Below, piece by piece: positions 53,913 to 63,600 of a stretch of 64,000 bases of DNA. The translations under genes were made by a program, and so were the position numbers. Under the pieces are notes generated by a model. It did not search any database and was not told the DNA's origin. It saw only the letters and a program-made list of their open reading frames with translations. The stretch is taken from NCBI RefSeq assembly GCF_000173075.1, contig NZ_ABVL01000003.1:434001-498000 (forward strand), given 5' to 3'. The stretch's first letter is position 1. Every line of letters begins with the position of its first letter. The stretch is from Chthoniobacter flavus Ellin428. Its GTDB lineage: Bacteria > Verrucomicrobiota > Verrucomicrobiia > Chthoniobacterales > Chthoniobacteraceae.

Positions 53913-55160
53913 ATGTCGTCTACGATTTCATCCGCTTTAACCGGCGGCCCAGATACTTCCGACCAGCGCTCCCCGCGTTTGTTACCGAAGAAATTGCTGT
54001 TCACGATCTCCGCGCGCCTCGGCGGCAGCGGTCTCGATCTGGACTCCTTCGAAGCGGTAAAGGGGGCGTGGCAGGCGGGCATTCTTGGCCGCGTGGTGGC
54101 CTACGACAACCGCCAGCGCGAAATCCCCGCGAACCTCGTTCGCAGCCTGCGCTGGCACCCCGTGCGACTGGCCTCCTTTCTGCAGACCAGTCACTATTAC
54201 GGGGCGAAGAAAAAATACCTCGATTGGGTTTGCGCCCGGGATGTGGCGCGGCGCGACTTCGACATGGTGCACAGTTGGTCGGGCGACTGCCTGCGCACCT
54301 TTCGGGAGGCGCAGAAGCGCGGTATCCCGACGGTGCTGGAAATCCCCACGTGGCATCGAAACAAAGGCAAGAAAAAGCCGGCGTTGACCAAAAGCGAACG
54401 GGAACGCGACGCGCTGCCCCTTCCACGGCGTTGGTTCGAGCAGTTGCCGCCTACGCGACAACAGATTTTGGAGGAATATGACCTCGCCGACGTCATCCTC
54501 GTTCTCTCCGATTGCGCGGCCGATACCTTTCTCGCCGCCGGCTTTGACAAAGAGCGCCTCTTCTCGCTTCCGCGCGGCACGGACATCGAACGCTTTACGC
54601 CGGGCACGCTTCCGCCGAAATTCCGGGCGATCTTCGTCGGTGCGCTGAAGAAACGGAAGGGCGTGGATCTCTTGCTCGAGACCTGGCACGACCTCGCGTT
54701 GAAGGATGCCGAGCTGGTGCTCGTCGGCGCCGTGCACAAGGAAATCGAGGAATATCTCGCGCGTTACGGAGGGCCGAGCGTGCGCGTGGTCGGCCACGTT
54801 TCCAAGCCGGAGGATTACTATCGCGAGTCCAGCGTGCACATTTTCCCATCGACCTGCGAAGGCAGTGCGAAGGTCACTTACGATGCCGCCGCCTGCGGCC
54901 TGGCGCAGATCACCACGCGCGAAGCGGGTGACGTCGTGCTCGATGGCGTGAATGGCCTTGTCGTGCCCTGCGGCAACAAGGAGGCGCTCGCCGAGGCGAT
55001 CAAAAAGCTCTATCACAATCCGCAGTTGCTGGCTTCCATGGGGAAGGCCGCGCGTGAGCGGATCGTCGACAATTTCACGTGGGACCATTATCGCCAGCGC
55101 CTGCTTCGTGCCTACGAGTACGCGCTGCAGAGGAAGCGTGGAACCAGCCAGTCGGCTTAA
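53913..55160 (+). CDS. Glycosyltransferase family 4
   Basis: 415 residues. A GT-B fold: SARLGGSGLDLDSFEAVKGA at the N-terminus, PRGTDIERFTPGTLPPKFRA and FVGALKKRKGVDLLLETW, then the donor-binding PSTCEGSAKVTYDAAACGL (E-x7-E type). It transfers a sugar from a nucleotide donor in envelope glycan or glycolipid synthesis. The next gene is a GT-C enzyme, so the two may serve one glycan. Start ATG 53913. Confidence 0.9.
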   Translation: MSSTISSALTGGPDTSDQRSPRLLPKKLLFTISARLGGSGLDLDSFEAVKGAWQAGILGRVVAYDNRQREIPANLVRSLRWHPVRLASFLQTSHYYGAKKKYLDWVCARDVARRDFDMVHSWSGDCLRTFREAQKRGIPTVLEIPTWHRNKGKKKPALTKSERERDALPLPRRWFEQLPPTRQQILEEYDLADVILVLSDCAADTFLAAGFDKERLFSLPRGTDIERFTPGTLPPKFRAIFVGALKKRKGVDLLLETWHDLALKDAELVLVGAVHKEIEEYLARYGGPSVRVVGHVSKPEDYYRESSVHIFPSTCEGSAKVTYDAAACGLAQITTREAGDVVLDGVNGLVVPCGNKEALAEAIKKLYHNPQLLASMGKAARERIVDNFTWDHYRQRLLRAYEYALQRKRGTSQSA

Positions 55161-55334
55161 TCTCTTGGTCGCAAATCGGTAGCGACGATTCCGCCGCGTC
55201 GTCCCCACAACCTGTCAGAATCTTCATTTTAGATTCAGGCTCTCGACAGCCTCTCTTCCCAGCCTTTCTCACGTGAACCCTTCCTTCCCGCGTCACGTCG
55301 TCCCGCAACTGCCTCGTTCAAGGCTCGATCTCAT

Positions 55335-57146
55335 TTGCGCAGGCGCGTCACGCCTTCACTTCCTCCTGTGGCCCTAGAACGAGATATTCCCTCGAAAGAA
55401 AATTCCCCGACTTCGCGTAGCGGAGAATTAGGCCGGCACGATAGCGATCGCCTGGCAACGCTTTGGCAAAAGCTGTCGCGCTCGCGCTGGAGCGTGGCGC
55501 TGCTGATGGTCGCACTGCTGGCCCTGCGCGTGGTTTACACCTGGCACTTCCGCATCGATTCGGACGAACCGCAGCATCTCCATGTCGTGTGGGGATGGGC
55601 CAACGGCCTGCTCCCGTATCGGGATGTCTTCGATAACCACTCCCCGGTATTCCAGGCGCTCTGCGCGCCGCTCTTCCACTTACTGGGCGAACGCGCCGAC
55701 ATCGTGCTTTGCATGCGGCTGGCGATCCTTCCTTGCTTCATCGTCACCGTCTGGCTGGTGAAGAAAATCGTCGGCAGCTTTGCTGATCGACGCACCGCCA
55801 TCTTCTCGGCCTGGATGGCTGCGCTCTTCCCGCCGTTCTTCTTCAGCTCCATCGAATTTCGTCCCGATCAAATGTGGGCGACGCTGTGGATGGCGACGCT
55901 GGCCATCCTGATCTACGGCCGTGCCACGCCGAAGCGTGCGCTGGGCGCCGGACTCATGCTCGGCCTGGCATTTGCCGTGTCGATGAAGACGACGCTCATG
56001 CTCGCCGCCCTCGGCGCCGCGTTGGTCGGCACGATGCTCATCGTGCAGGACGGAGCGTGGACCTGGGCGAGGCTGAGATCGCTGCTCATTTGCGTGCTGG
56101 CGGCGTGCGCTGGCATCCTGGTCATTCCATCGCTGGTCGTGCTCTTCTTCATCAGTCGCGGAGCCGGGCGGGAGATGTATTACTGCGTCATCCAGCACAA
56201 CATCATTCCGGGCAACGCGGGTTCGCACAATCTCCTCTCGGCCCTGTTGCGTCTGGCCTGCTTGCTGCCGCTGGTGGCGATCGTCGGGCTGGTCTTGCGC
56301 CGGCAGAGAATGTCTGCCGAGATCAAGCGCCGGATCAGTTTCAGCTTTCTCGCTGCGGCGTTCTTCTACGTTTTCCTCGTCAGCTTCTGGCCGGTGCTCA
56401 CGGCGGAAGATTATCTCCCATTCTTCCCCGCGATGGCGGTGACGGTCGCGCCGCTTTTGCTCTGGATTTGCCGTTTCAATGTCTCGCGCCTCGGCGTGAC
56501 TGCCGCGCAAACGGCTGCCTTTTTAGTGCTGGCCGAACTGGCCTGGCTCGTCGGTTCGAATTCTCCGCTCAATAACCAGGCGGCGGATAAAGTCGGCATG
56601 ATAGCGGACACCCTCAAGCTTACCTCGAAGACGGACTACGTGATGGATGCCAAGGGCGAGACGATCTACCGGCGGCGAGCCTTCTATTACGTGATGGAGC
56701 GCATGGCGCTGTGGCGGCTGCACCATGGCCTGGTTCAAGACAACGTCCTGCAGCGTCTCATCGAAACGCGGGCGCCGCTGGCGACAACGCGCCGCATGCC
56801 GCCGGAGGTAAAGCAATTCATCCACGCGAACTATGTGCCGATCGCCTATCGTCTTTGGACGCTGGGGCAGGAATTGCCCATGTCCAGCGCACGCACGCCG
56901 CAAACGGTGCACTTCCAGGTGGTCATTCCGGCGCGCTATGTTTTGATGACGCCGGATGGATTGGTGAGGGGCAGGCTGGATGGCACGCCTTTGAACGGCG
57001 CCCGCGAGCTGGCGAGCGGGCAGCACGAATTCGTGCGCGCTCTCGGCGTCCACGGTCAGGTCATTCTCGTTTGGGCCAACGCCTGGGAGCGCGGCTATTC
57101 TCCATTCAGTGAGATCAAGCCGGACATTACCACTCAGCAGGACTGA
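55335..57146 (+). CDS. GT-C membrane glycosyltransferase (ArnT/PMT-like)
   Basis: 603 residues from TTG 55335 (GTG 55368 is an alternative). About ten membrane segments; the first periplasmic loop has IDSDEPQHLHVVWGWANGLL then PYRDVFDNHSPVF, the Asp/Glu-containing motif of lipid-linked GT-C transferases, and SSIEFRPDQMWATLW. A C-terminal periplasmic domain (about 440-600) follows. Transfers a sugar from a polyprenyl carrier; the acceptor is unknown. Confidence 0.82.
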   Translation: MRRRVTPSLPPVALERDIPSKENSPTSRSGELGRHDSDRLATLWQKLSRSRWSVALLMVALLALRVVYTWHFRIDSDEPQHLHVVWGWANGLLPYRDVFDNHSPVFQALCAPLFHLLGERADIVLCMRLAILPCFIVTVWLVKKIVGSFADRRTAIFSAWMAALFPPFFFSSIEFRPDQMWATLWMATLAILIYGRATPKRALGAGLMLGLAFAVSMKTTLMLAALGAALVGTMLIVQDGAWTWARLRSLLICVLAACAGILVIPSLVVLFFISRGAGREMYYCVIQHNIIPGNAGSHNLLSALLRLACLLPLVAIVGLVLRRQRMSAEIKRRISFSFLAAAFFYVFLVSFWPVLTAEDYLPFFPAMAVTVAPLLLWICRFNVSRLGVTAAQTAAFLVLAELAWLVGSNSPLNNQAADKVGMIADTLKLTSKTDYVMDAKGETIYRRRAFYYVMERMALWRLHHGLVQDNVLQRLIETRAPLATTRRMPPEVKQFIHANYVPIAYRLWTLGQELPMSSARTPQTVHFQVVIPARYVLMTPDGLVRGRLDGTPLNGARELASGQHEFVRALGVHGQVILVWANAWERGYSPFSEIKPDITTQQD

Positions 57147-57170
57147 TCGAACTTCTCTTCTCCTCTGCGA

Positions 57171-57974
57171 TTAGCTGATCCGTCGCTCGGCGAGGAACGC
57201 GCTGGCCCGGGCGAACTCGCGCTCGAGTTCGCCGATGTCGTCCGCGTGACCGGATGGCTCGTGCACGGGCGAGGCGCTGTCGCGCAAACGGCGGACATTT
57301 TCGGTCAACTGGCGCACGCGGCGGACGACGCGGCGATGGAAGAAGTAGAGCGCGATCGCCCGGCTCACCAGTCCGACGAACACGGAGAGAAAGATGAGCA
57401 TGAAATCGCGCTGCCGGACGGAGCGGATTTCGTCAATGCGCTTGGAAAGGAGCCGCTGTTCGTTGTCGCGCAAGGCGGCGAGCTGTTGGAGCAGCGCGTC
57501 GAATTGCGGTTGATTTTGAAGGACCAGCGCAGCTGGATCGGGTACGGAGCTGCCGGCGGAGAAGCGGGCGAGCACATTCAGTTCCGTCGCTACCTGACCT
57601 TGGATGGCGTCGAGGCGGCCGAGTTTTTCGACGCGGCGGTTCTCCTTGGGTATAGTCTGTATGAGAGTCCGCACGTGGGTCAGCTTGTCCGGCACGATCG
57701 TCTGCGCCTGAATGGCCGGCTGAAGCTCCGCAGTATCGTGAGTTAGCAAGTAACCACGCAGGCTGGACTCGGCGCTGAGCAAAGCGGTGTGGACATCCAC
57801 CAGACTCTCCACCATTTCGAAATGGCGATTGAGCGAGAGCTCCATGCGCTCGCGCTGGTGATTGCTGTAATAGGCGAAGAGCGCCGTGATCAGGACGGCG
57901 AGGAGCGGCAGGCTATTGAAAACCACACCCTGCACTCCCAAGGGAATGCGTTGCCAAATGGAGATGCGTGACAT
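57171..57974 (-). CDS. CHASE3-HAMP sensor without output domain
   Basis: 267 residues. A membrane segment (about 20-38, FNSLPLLAVLITALFAYYS), a CHASE3-type extracytoplasmic helical domain (about 40-190: HTALLSAESSLRGYLLTHD), a second membrane segment (about 192-212) and a HAMP-like linker (RRVVRRVRQLTENVRRLRDS). It ends at residue 267 without kinase, cyclase or methyl-accepting domain. Probably a genuine short receptor that works with a separate partner. Confidence 0.8.
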   Translation of the reverse strand: MSRISIWQRIPLGVQGVVFNSLPLLAVLITALFAYYSNHQRERMELSLNRHFEMVESLVDVHTALLSAESSLRGYLLTHDTAELQPAIQAQTIVPDKLTHVRTLIQTIPKENRRVEKLGRLDAIQGQVATELNVLARFSAGSSVPDPAALVLQNQPQFDALLQQLAALRDNEQRLLSKRIDEIRSVRQRDFMLIFLSVFVGLVSRAIALYFFHRRVVRRVRQLTENVRRLRDSASPVHEPSGHADDIGELEREFARASAFLAERRIS

Positions 57975-58042
57975 GCGGGAAGGAGACTACCGGATGCTCC
58001 ATAAAACCGTGGAAGGCAAGGGGTGGTTGCGGAAGAAGAGAA

Positions 58043-58156
58043 GGCAGAACATCCAACATCCAACGTCCAACATCGAACATCCAATGAGGAGAGATCGTTC
58101 CCGCACACGCTTGCGCCGATTGGATGTTGGATGTTGGGTGTTGGACGTTGGATGTT
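58043..58156. repeat. AACATCC heptamer hairpin overlapping a start codon
   Basis: The left arm 58043-58085 (AACATCC, AACATCC, AACGTCC, AACATCG, AACATCC) and right arm 58118-58156 (GGATGTT, GGATGTT, GGGTGTT, GGACGTT, GGATGTT) are inverse arrays around a 32-bp loop. The final GGATGTT contains the ATG (58152) used for the GNAT gene. It has the same leader as 28214. Confidence 0.88.
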
Positions 58157-58703
58157 TAAAACGCAATTCACACTCCGTCCCGCCCGCGATTCGGATATTC
58201 CCGTCCTCGAGCGGCTCATCCCGCTGTCGGTGCGCGGCTTGCAGGCCGCGACCTATTCGCCGGCGCAAATGGAGGCGGCGCTTGGGCCGGTGTTTGGGGT
58301 GGATCGGCAGCTCATTCGGGACGGGACCTACTTCGTCGTCGAGAATGGGGAAGCGATTGTGGGATGCGGAGGCTGGAGCCGGCGAAAGGCGGTTTTCGGT
58401 GGAGATCGGCAGCGCCAGGGCGAGGACGCTGCTCTCGATCCGATACGCGATCCCGCCCGCATCCGGGCGTTTTTCGTCCATCCCGATTTCGCCCGGCGTG
58501 GGATTGGCCGGATGCTCCTTACACACTGCGAGGAGGCGATTGGTGCGGCCGGTTTCCGCGAAGCGGTAATGGTGGCAACGCTGGCCGGCGAACCGCTCTA
58601 TGCGGCGTTCGGTTACGCCGTGGTCGAGCGCTACGAAGTGCCGCTGGCAGAGGGGCTGATGCTGCCGGTCATCCGCATGGCGAAGGCCATTTCGCCATCT
58701 TGA
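58152..58703 (+). CDS. GNAT-family N-acetyltransferase
   Basis: 183 residues. N-terminal FTLRPARDSDIPVLERLIPL, acetyl-CoA loop RIRAFFVHPDFARRGIGRML (RxGxGxx) and YAAFGYAVVERYEVPL at the C-terminus. Substrate unknown. ATG 58152 is the natural start by family length; it is within the repeat's last unit. Confidence 0.88.
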   Translation: MFKTQFTLRPARDSDIPVLERLIPLSVRGLQAATYSPAQMEAALGPVFGVDRQLIRDGTYFVVENGEAIVGCGGWSRRKAVFGGDRQRQGEDAALDPIRDPARIRAFFVHPDFARRGIGRMLLTHCEEAIGAAGFREAVMVATLAGEPLYAAFGYAVVERYEVPLAEGLMLPVIRMAKAISPS

Positions 58704-58828
58704 AATGCTCTCAGAGCATCGCCTGAAAACGCAGTGTCATACGTCGTTGTGCGGGGCCGGATACGAAGCTAAGAGGTGAGCAGAAGGGAAGAGGCCTGCT
58801 CAAATTCAAAAATGAAAGAACCCCTAAA

Positions 58829-59188
58829 ATGACAACGCACGTTGATGAAAAAATCTATGGCAAGGTGATGGAGGTCCATTTGAACGGCACCTTGACCAAG
58901 GAAGATTATGCGCGGTTTGTTCCGGATACCGAGGAGCTAATCCGGCAGCACGAAAAGATTCGCATGCTGATCATCATGGATGACTTCCAAGGGTGGGATG
59001 CCGGCGCACTGTGGGAAGACATCAAATGGGACATGAAACACTTCAATCACATCGAGCGCGTGGCCGCGGTGGGCGATCGAAAGTGGGAGAAATGGATGTG
59101 CAGCTTCTGCAAGCCCTTTACGACTGCGACAGTCCGCTATTTCGACATGGCGCAATTGCCCGAGGCGCGCGCCTGGCTCAACGAGTAA
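58829..59188 (+). CDS. SpoIIAA-like (STAS-related) protein
   Basis: 119 residues with the SpoIIAA-like fold: EVHLNGTLTKEDYARFVPDT, RMLIIMDDFQGWDAGALWED, VAAVGDRKWEKWM, with ATVRYFDMAQLPEARAWL at the end. The family binds lipid or acts as a regulator; the anti-sigma phosphorylation Ser is not apparent. Monocistronic with its own terminator. Confidence 0.85.
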   Translation: MTTHVDEKIYGKVMEVHLNGTLTKEDYARFVPDTEELIRQHEKIRMLIIMDDFQGWDAGALWEDIKWDMKHFNHIERVAAVGDRKWEKWMCSFCKPFTTATVRYFDMAQLPEARAWLNE

Positions 59189-59221
59189 CTATCCGTCCGT
59201 AGATAAATGTGGAGTGAGAGT

Positions 59222-59262
59222 AACCGGTCTGATCCCGTGAGGTCAGGCCGGTTTGTCTTTTC
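59222..59262 (+). terminator. Terminator after the SpoIIAA-like gene
   Basis: AACCGGTCTGATC and the inverse GGTCAGGCCGGTT (59222-59253) with loop CCGTGA and tail TGTCTTTT. Confidence 0.8.
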
Positions 59263-59264
59263 CG

Positions 59265-60548
59265 TTACACGAACACCTTCGCGATCGGTGTGCCTTTGTC
59301 GGTGACCGGAATGGGGCGTTCGCCGTGCATGATGTTCTTGCCCGGATTGACTCCCATGGCGGCGATGATCGTCGCGAAGAGGTCGGGCACGCTCACCGGA
59401 TCGGCGGTGACGTTCATGGCCAGCTCGTCGGTGGTGCCAATGCATTGTCCCGTACGCAGGCCGCCGCCGGCGAGGATCACGCTGAAGGACTTACCGTGGT
59501 GTCCGCGACCGCCGCCGCTGTCGAAGTGCGCCGGGCGGCCGAATTCGCTGGCAATGACGATGAGCGTCTTGTCGAGCAGCTTGTTCGCCTCGAGATCGTT
59601 GATGAAGGTGGAGACGACGCGGTCGAGGCCGTCGATGAGCATGTACAATTCGCGCTGCGCCGCATTGTGCGAATCCCAGCCGGCGCCATTGACGAAGTTG
59701 AGATTGAAGCCGACTTCCATGAAGCGGACACCGCGCTGCACTAGGCGCCGTGCCAGCAGGCAGCGCTGGCCGAACTCATCGCCATAGGCGGCGCGCAGGG
59801 AATCGGGCTCTTCGTTGAGGTGGAAGGCCTTCATGAAGTCACCCTTCTGCAGACTGAAACCCTGGGCGATCGCCTCGTCGTACTCGCGCGGCGTCGGGTC
59901 GCTGATGTGGCCGAGGTAATCCTCGCTGACCGTTTCCAACAAGCCCTGGCGGCGCGCGGCGCGGGCATCATCAATATCGGGAGCGCGGGTGAGGCCGGCG
60001 GGACCGCTGGCCGTGTCCGTGAGATAGACATACCCATCCTTCGGGCCGAGGAAGCCCGGGCCGCGCGTGGCGCTCGGGTAGCCCATGAGGACGTAAGCGG
60101 GCACGCCTTCCGCCGCGGATTTGCGCTCGTGCGCAATGATCGAACCGATCGATGGATAAACAACGCTGCCGCTCGGAGCCCGGCCGGTGTGCATGCGATT
60201 GGTCGCTGCCGCGTGCTCGTCGATGACGTTGTGATTCACCGTGCGGATGGGGATGAGCCGGTCGGCCATTTTCGCGAGCTTCGGCAGGTGCTCGCAGAAG
60301 GTGGCGCCGGGGATCGCCGTGTCGATGACGTCGTAATAGCAACCGGCCTTTTTCTTGCCGTCGCCGCGAATGGGCTTGGCGTCGAAGGTATCGATCTGCG
60401 ACATGCCGCCACCGAGCCAGATGAAGACGCAGTGTTCGGCTTTGCCGAGGGGAATTTCCGGGGCGGCGCTGCCGATGCGTGGCAGGGCGAGAGCGCCGGC
60501 GGCGAGGGAAGCGCGGGTCAGGAAGTCGCGGCGATTGATGGAGTTCAT
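59265..60548 (-). CDS. DUF1501 protein with Tat signal
   Basis: 427 residues. The twin-arginine signal NRRDFLTRASLAAGALALP precedes a sulfatase/alkaline-phosphatase-like fold (CVFIWLGGGMSQIDTFDAKP; IVIASEFGRPAHFDSGGGRG; HHGKSFSVILAGGGLRTGQ). DUF1501 genes are typically paired with PSD1 genes in Planctomycetes and Verrucomicrobia, as here, where they may form an extracytoplasmic degradation pair. Separated from the LamG-PSD1 gene by a TTAATC hairpin. Confidence 0.92.
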   Translation of the reverse strand: MNSINRRDFLTRASLAAGALALPRIGSAAPEIPLGKAEHCVFIWLGGGMSQIDTFDAKPIRGDGKKKAGCYYDVIDTAIPGATFCEHLPKLAKMADRLIPIRTVNHNVIDEHAAATNRMHTGRAPSGSVVYPSIGSIIAHERKSAAEGVPAYVLMGYPSATRGPGFLGPKDGYVYLTDTASGPAGLTRAPDIDDARAARRQGLLETVSEDYLGHISDPTPREYDEAIAQGFSLQKGDFMKAFHLNEEPDSLRAAYGDEFGQRCLLARRLVQRGVRFMEVGFNLNFVNGAGWDSHNAAQRELYMLIDGLDRVVSTFINDLEANKLLDKTLIVIASEFGRPAHFDSGGGRGHHGKSFSVILAGGGLRTGQCIGTTDELAMNVTADPVSVPDLFATIIAAMGVNPGKNIMHGERPIPVTDKGTPIAKVFV

Positions 60549-60570
60549 AGGTAAGTTCTACGGGTGGGCT

Positions 60571-60668
60571 CCTTAATCTTATTCTTTAATCCTTAATCTC
60601 AGTGAGAGACAGGATGGGATTGGATGGGGATTAAGGATTAAGATTAAAGATTAAGGATTAAGATTAAG
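60571..60668. repeat. TTAATC short-period hairpin (copy 3)
   Basis: Left arm 60571-60600 (CCTTAATC, TTATTCT, TTAATCC, TTAATC) and right arm 60629-60668 (GGATTAAG, ATTAAAG and similar units). It lies between the two genes of the PSD1-DUF1501 pair. Confidence 0.85.
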
Positions 60669-60672
60669 TGAG

Positions 60673-63600
60673 TTACGGTTCGTAGATGAATTCCGGTGTG
60701 AGCATGAGGGCCCAAACGGCATCTTCCATGCGTTCCCGCCAGGGAGGAGCAAGACGCTCGGTCGGCGGATCGCCGGCGCGGACCATCTTCTCGATCTGGT
60801 AGGTGACTGTCGTCGCCTCGGGATTGAGATGGTTGCTCCACATCGGGAATTTGGTGATGCGCGGGCGCTTCGGGGTCTCGCCACTGGGGACGGCGATGAG
60901 GCGATCCGCGTAGCCGGGGGTGAGGTCGGTCACGAAGGCGGCGCGTTCCCTGGCGGTCGGCTGTCGGCTGAGCACGCGGAGGAAAAGCTGCGTCACGAGT
61001 TCGTCGACCGATTGATCGCGCACGGCGAGCGCGGTGAAGGCGCTGTCGTCACTGAGGCGTGTGATGCGGGCGCCGAGGGTGCCGTTGGCCAGGCTGGCCG
61101 GCTGGAGCACGTTGGGCGATTCCTCGCGAGTGCTCGCCGGCGCGACCCGTGATTCGCGCCAGCCGAATTGCGTGAGAATATCGGTGAAGGGCGAGGCCGT
61201 GGGCTTGGCCAGCGCGGGCCGGTCGCGTTCGTTGCTCAGACCCACAAATTCCCAGGCGCGGGTCGGCTTGCCGAGATTGAGGAAGTCCTTCACCGAGCGA
61301 TGGGCATCGAGATCGAAGTTGAGCTCTTCGCAATTGAACGGCTTGCCGGCGACCTGGAAGAGCGAATCGACAATCTGCTCCGCGGTAAGGCGGCGGCGGG
61401 CGGGTGAGGCGAAGTAACGATCGTTCGGCTTTTCGAATTTCGAGCCGGTTTCGGTAACGACGCGCTGATAGGTTTCCGAATTGAGGATCAGCCGGGTAAC
61501 ATACTTCAGGTCGTAGTCGTGGGTGATGAGCTCGCGACCGAGCCAGGTAAGCAGTTCGCGGTGTGACGGGTGCACGTCTTCCCAATCATCGACCGGGTCG
61601 ACGATGCCAAAGCCCATGAGCCGCTTCCACACGCGATTCGTGACCACTTGCGGGAACCGTTCGTTGCGCGGGTCGGTGATGATGTTGGCCAGCTTCTCAC
61701 GGGTGTCCTCGGTATTGCGCACCACGCCATCGAGCGGGTCCTGCTTCAACGAGGCAAAAGGGAAATGTGGATCGATCATCTGTCCCGCTTTGAGCGAGAC
61801 GACGACGCGGCTGTTCGTGTTCAGGCCTTGCGTGAGGCTCGAGCCGGGCACTTTCACCGGCGATCGCTGGAGCATCGCGGACATCGAGAAGAGATCGCTC
61901 TGGTCGTAGGGATGGTTGGGCGCATCGTGGCAACGGGCGCACTTCATCTCCATGGCGAGGAAGGCGGAGGAAACGATCTGTGCCTTGTTGGCCATGGGCA
62001 GGTCATTCTGCGTGGCCACGCCGAAGCCGGCGGCGCCGCCATTGCGCTCGCTGCCCTCCATGAGCGTGAGGGCGGTGACGAAGCGGTCCATGCCCCAGTT
62101 GTCGCGCAACGCATCGCGCAGGAAGAAGCGGAAGGGGCCGGTGTTATTGAGCGTGGCCTTGAGGATGGCGGGATTTTCCGCGAGCACGTCCTGCCAGTAG
62201 GGGATCCACTCGTCAGCCCAGCGTGGATCGGCGAGCAGGCGGTCGATGGCCTTGGCTCGCTTGTCCTTGTTGGTATCGGCGAGGAAGGAGGTGAGTTCCT
62301 CCGGTGTCGGCAGCAGGCCGATCGTGTCGAGGGTCACGCGGCGCAGGAAGGAGGCGTCGTCAGTCAGCGCGGCGGGTTGGATGTTGGCCTGCTTCAGCTT
62401 GTCGTTGATGAAGCGGTCGATGACGCCGCCGGTGCCGGCGGGTATGACCACCGGGTTTTTCTTCGCCGCTTCCGTGCGGGCGAGTTCGTGGCGGAATTTC
62501 CAGTAGGTGAGTTCGTCGGTATTCGCGCGGCGCTGGGCGGAGAGGTCATCGATGTGCGCGCTTTGTTCGGCGACGTAATGTCTCCAGCCGTCGTCGGTGA
62601 AACTATACTCGTGCTGGTTGTTCGTTAGCAGACGGAAGGGAGAGCCATTCGTCGAGATGCTCAGGCTCGGCTGTCCAAGTTCCGGGCGCAGGTTTTTACC
62701 GCCGACGAAGGTTTCGAAAACGATGACGTGCGGTTTGCCGTCGCCCTTGATGGTCGCCATCGCTTCGCTATGCCCCGGCGGGAGCAGGGCGACGTCCTTG
62801 ACGAGTTGCACCTCGAGTTGATCGGCCCATGGCTTCGGCATCGGAAGCGCGGGTTGGGCCGGCCGGCTTCGGGTAAAAGTCGGAGGGTCGCGACGATCTT
62901 GCCATCGATGGAGAGACGCCCACCCCCCCAGGGCGCGCATGAGGAGTCGATTCTCGCCGCGCGGCAAGGTGACGGCGCCGGCGATTTGCACGAGAAAGGG
63001 AATGGAACGATCGCGCCGCACGCCGCGGGGCGAATACTTCGGAATGATTTCGCCGAGGGCGAAAGCTTGCTCGTTCCACGATTCGGTTTTCGTCTTCGGC
63101 ACATTGGCCCATCCGACGTCGAGAGCGGGGGCTGCCTTGGCGGTGTCGGCATCGCTGCTCGTCCATTTCGTTGCGGAGACTTCCGGTTCGTTCACCGCGT
63201 GCTCGAAGACTTCGACGCGGACGAGACCTTTCGGTAATTCGTCGAGTTTCACCACCGGCGCCTTGATCTCTACGGGCTTTGGTGCGAGGCCCGCGGTGCG
63301 TGCCTTGATCGCCTCGTCCTTCAGTTCCGAACGGTAAACGGCGATCTCGTCCAACTTTCCGGTGAAGCTGGAACCCGAGCTGCCGCCCATGGCGGTGCCG
63401 ATCCACACTTCATCATCGTCCGACCACGGGCCGAGATCGGTTGCGCCGCCCATATCCCATTCGCCCTTGATCGGCGCGCCATCGATCCAGCCTTTCGCGC
63501 TGTCGGGTTCGCCGAATTTGTAACTCACCGCCACGTGATGCCACGCCTGGCCGGGCAGGAAACCGGTGGTGGAAGTCCAGCGATGCCAGAACTCCTCGCC

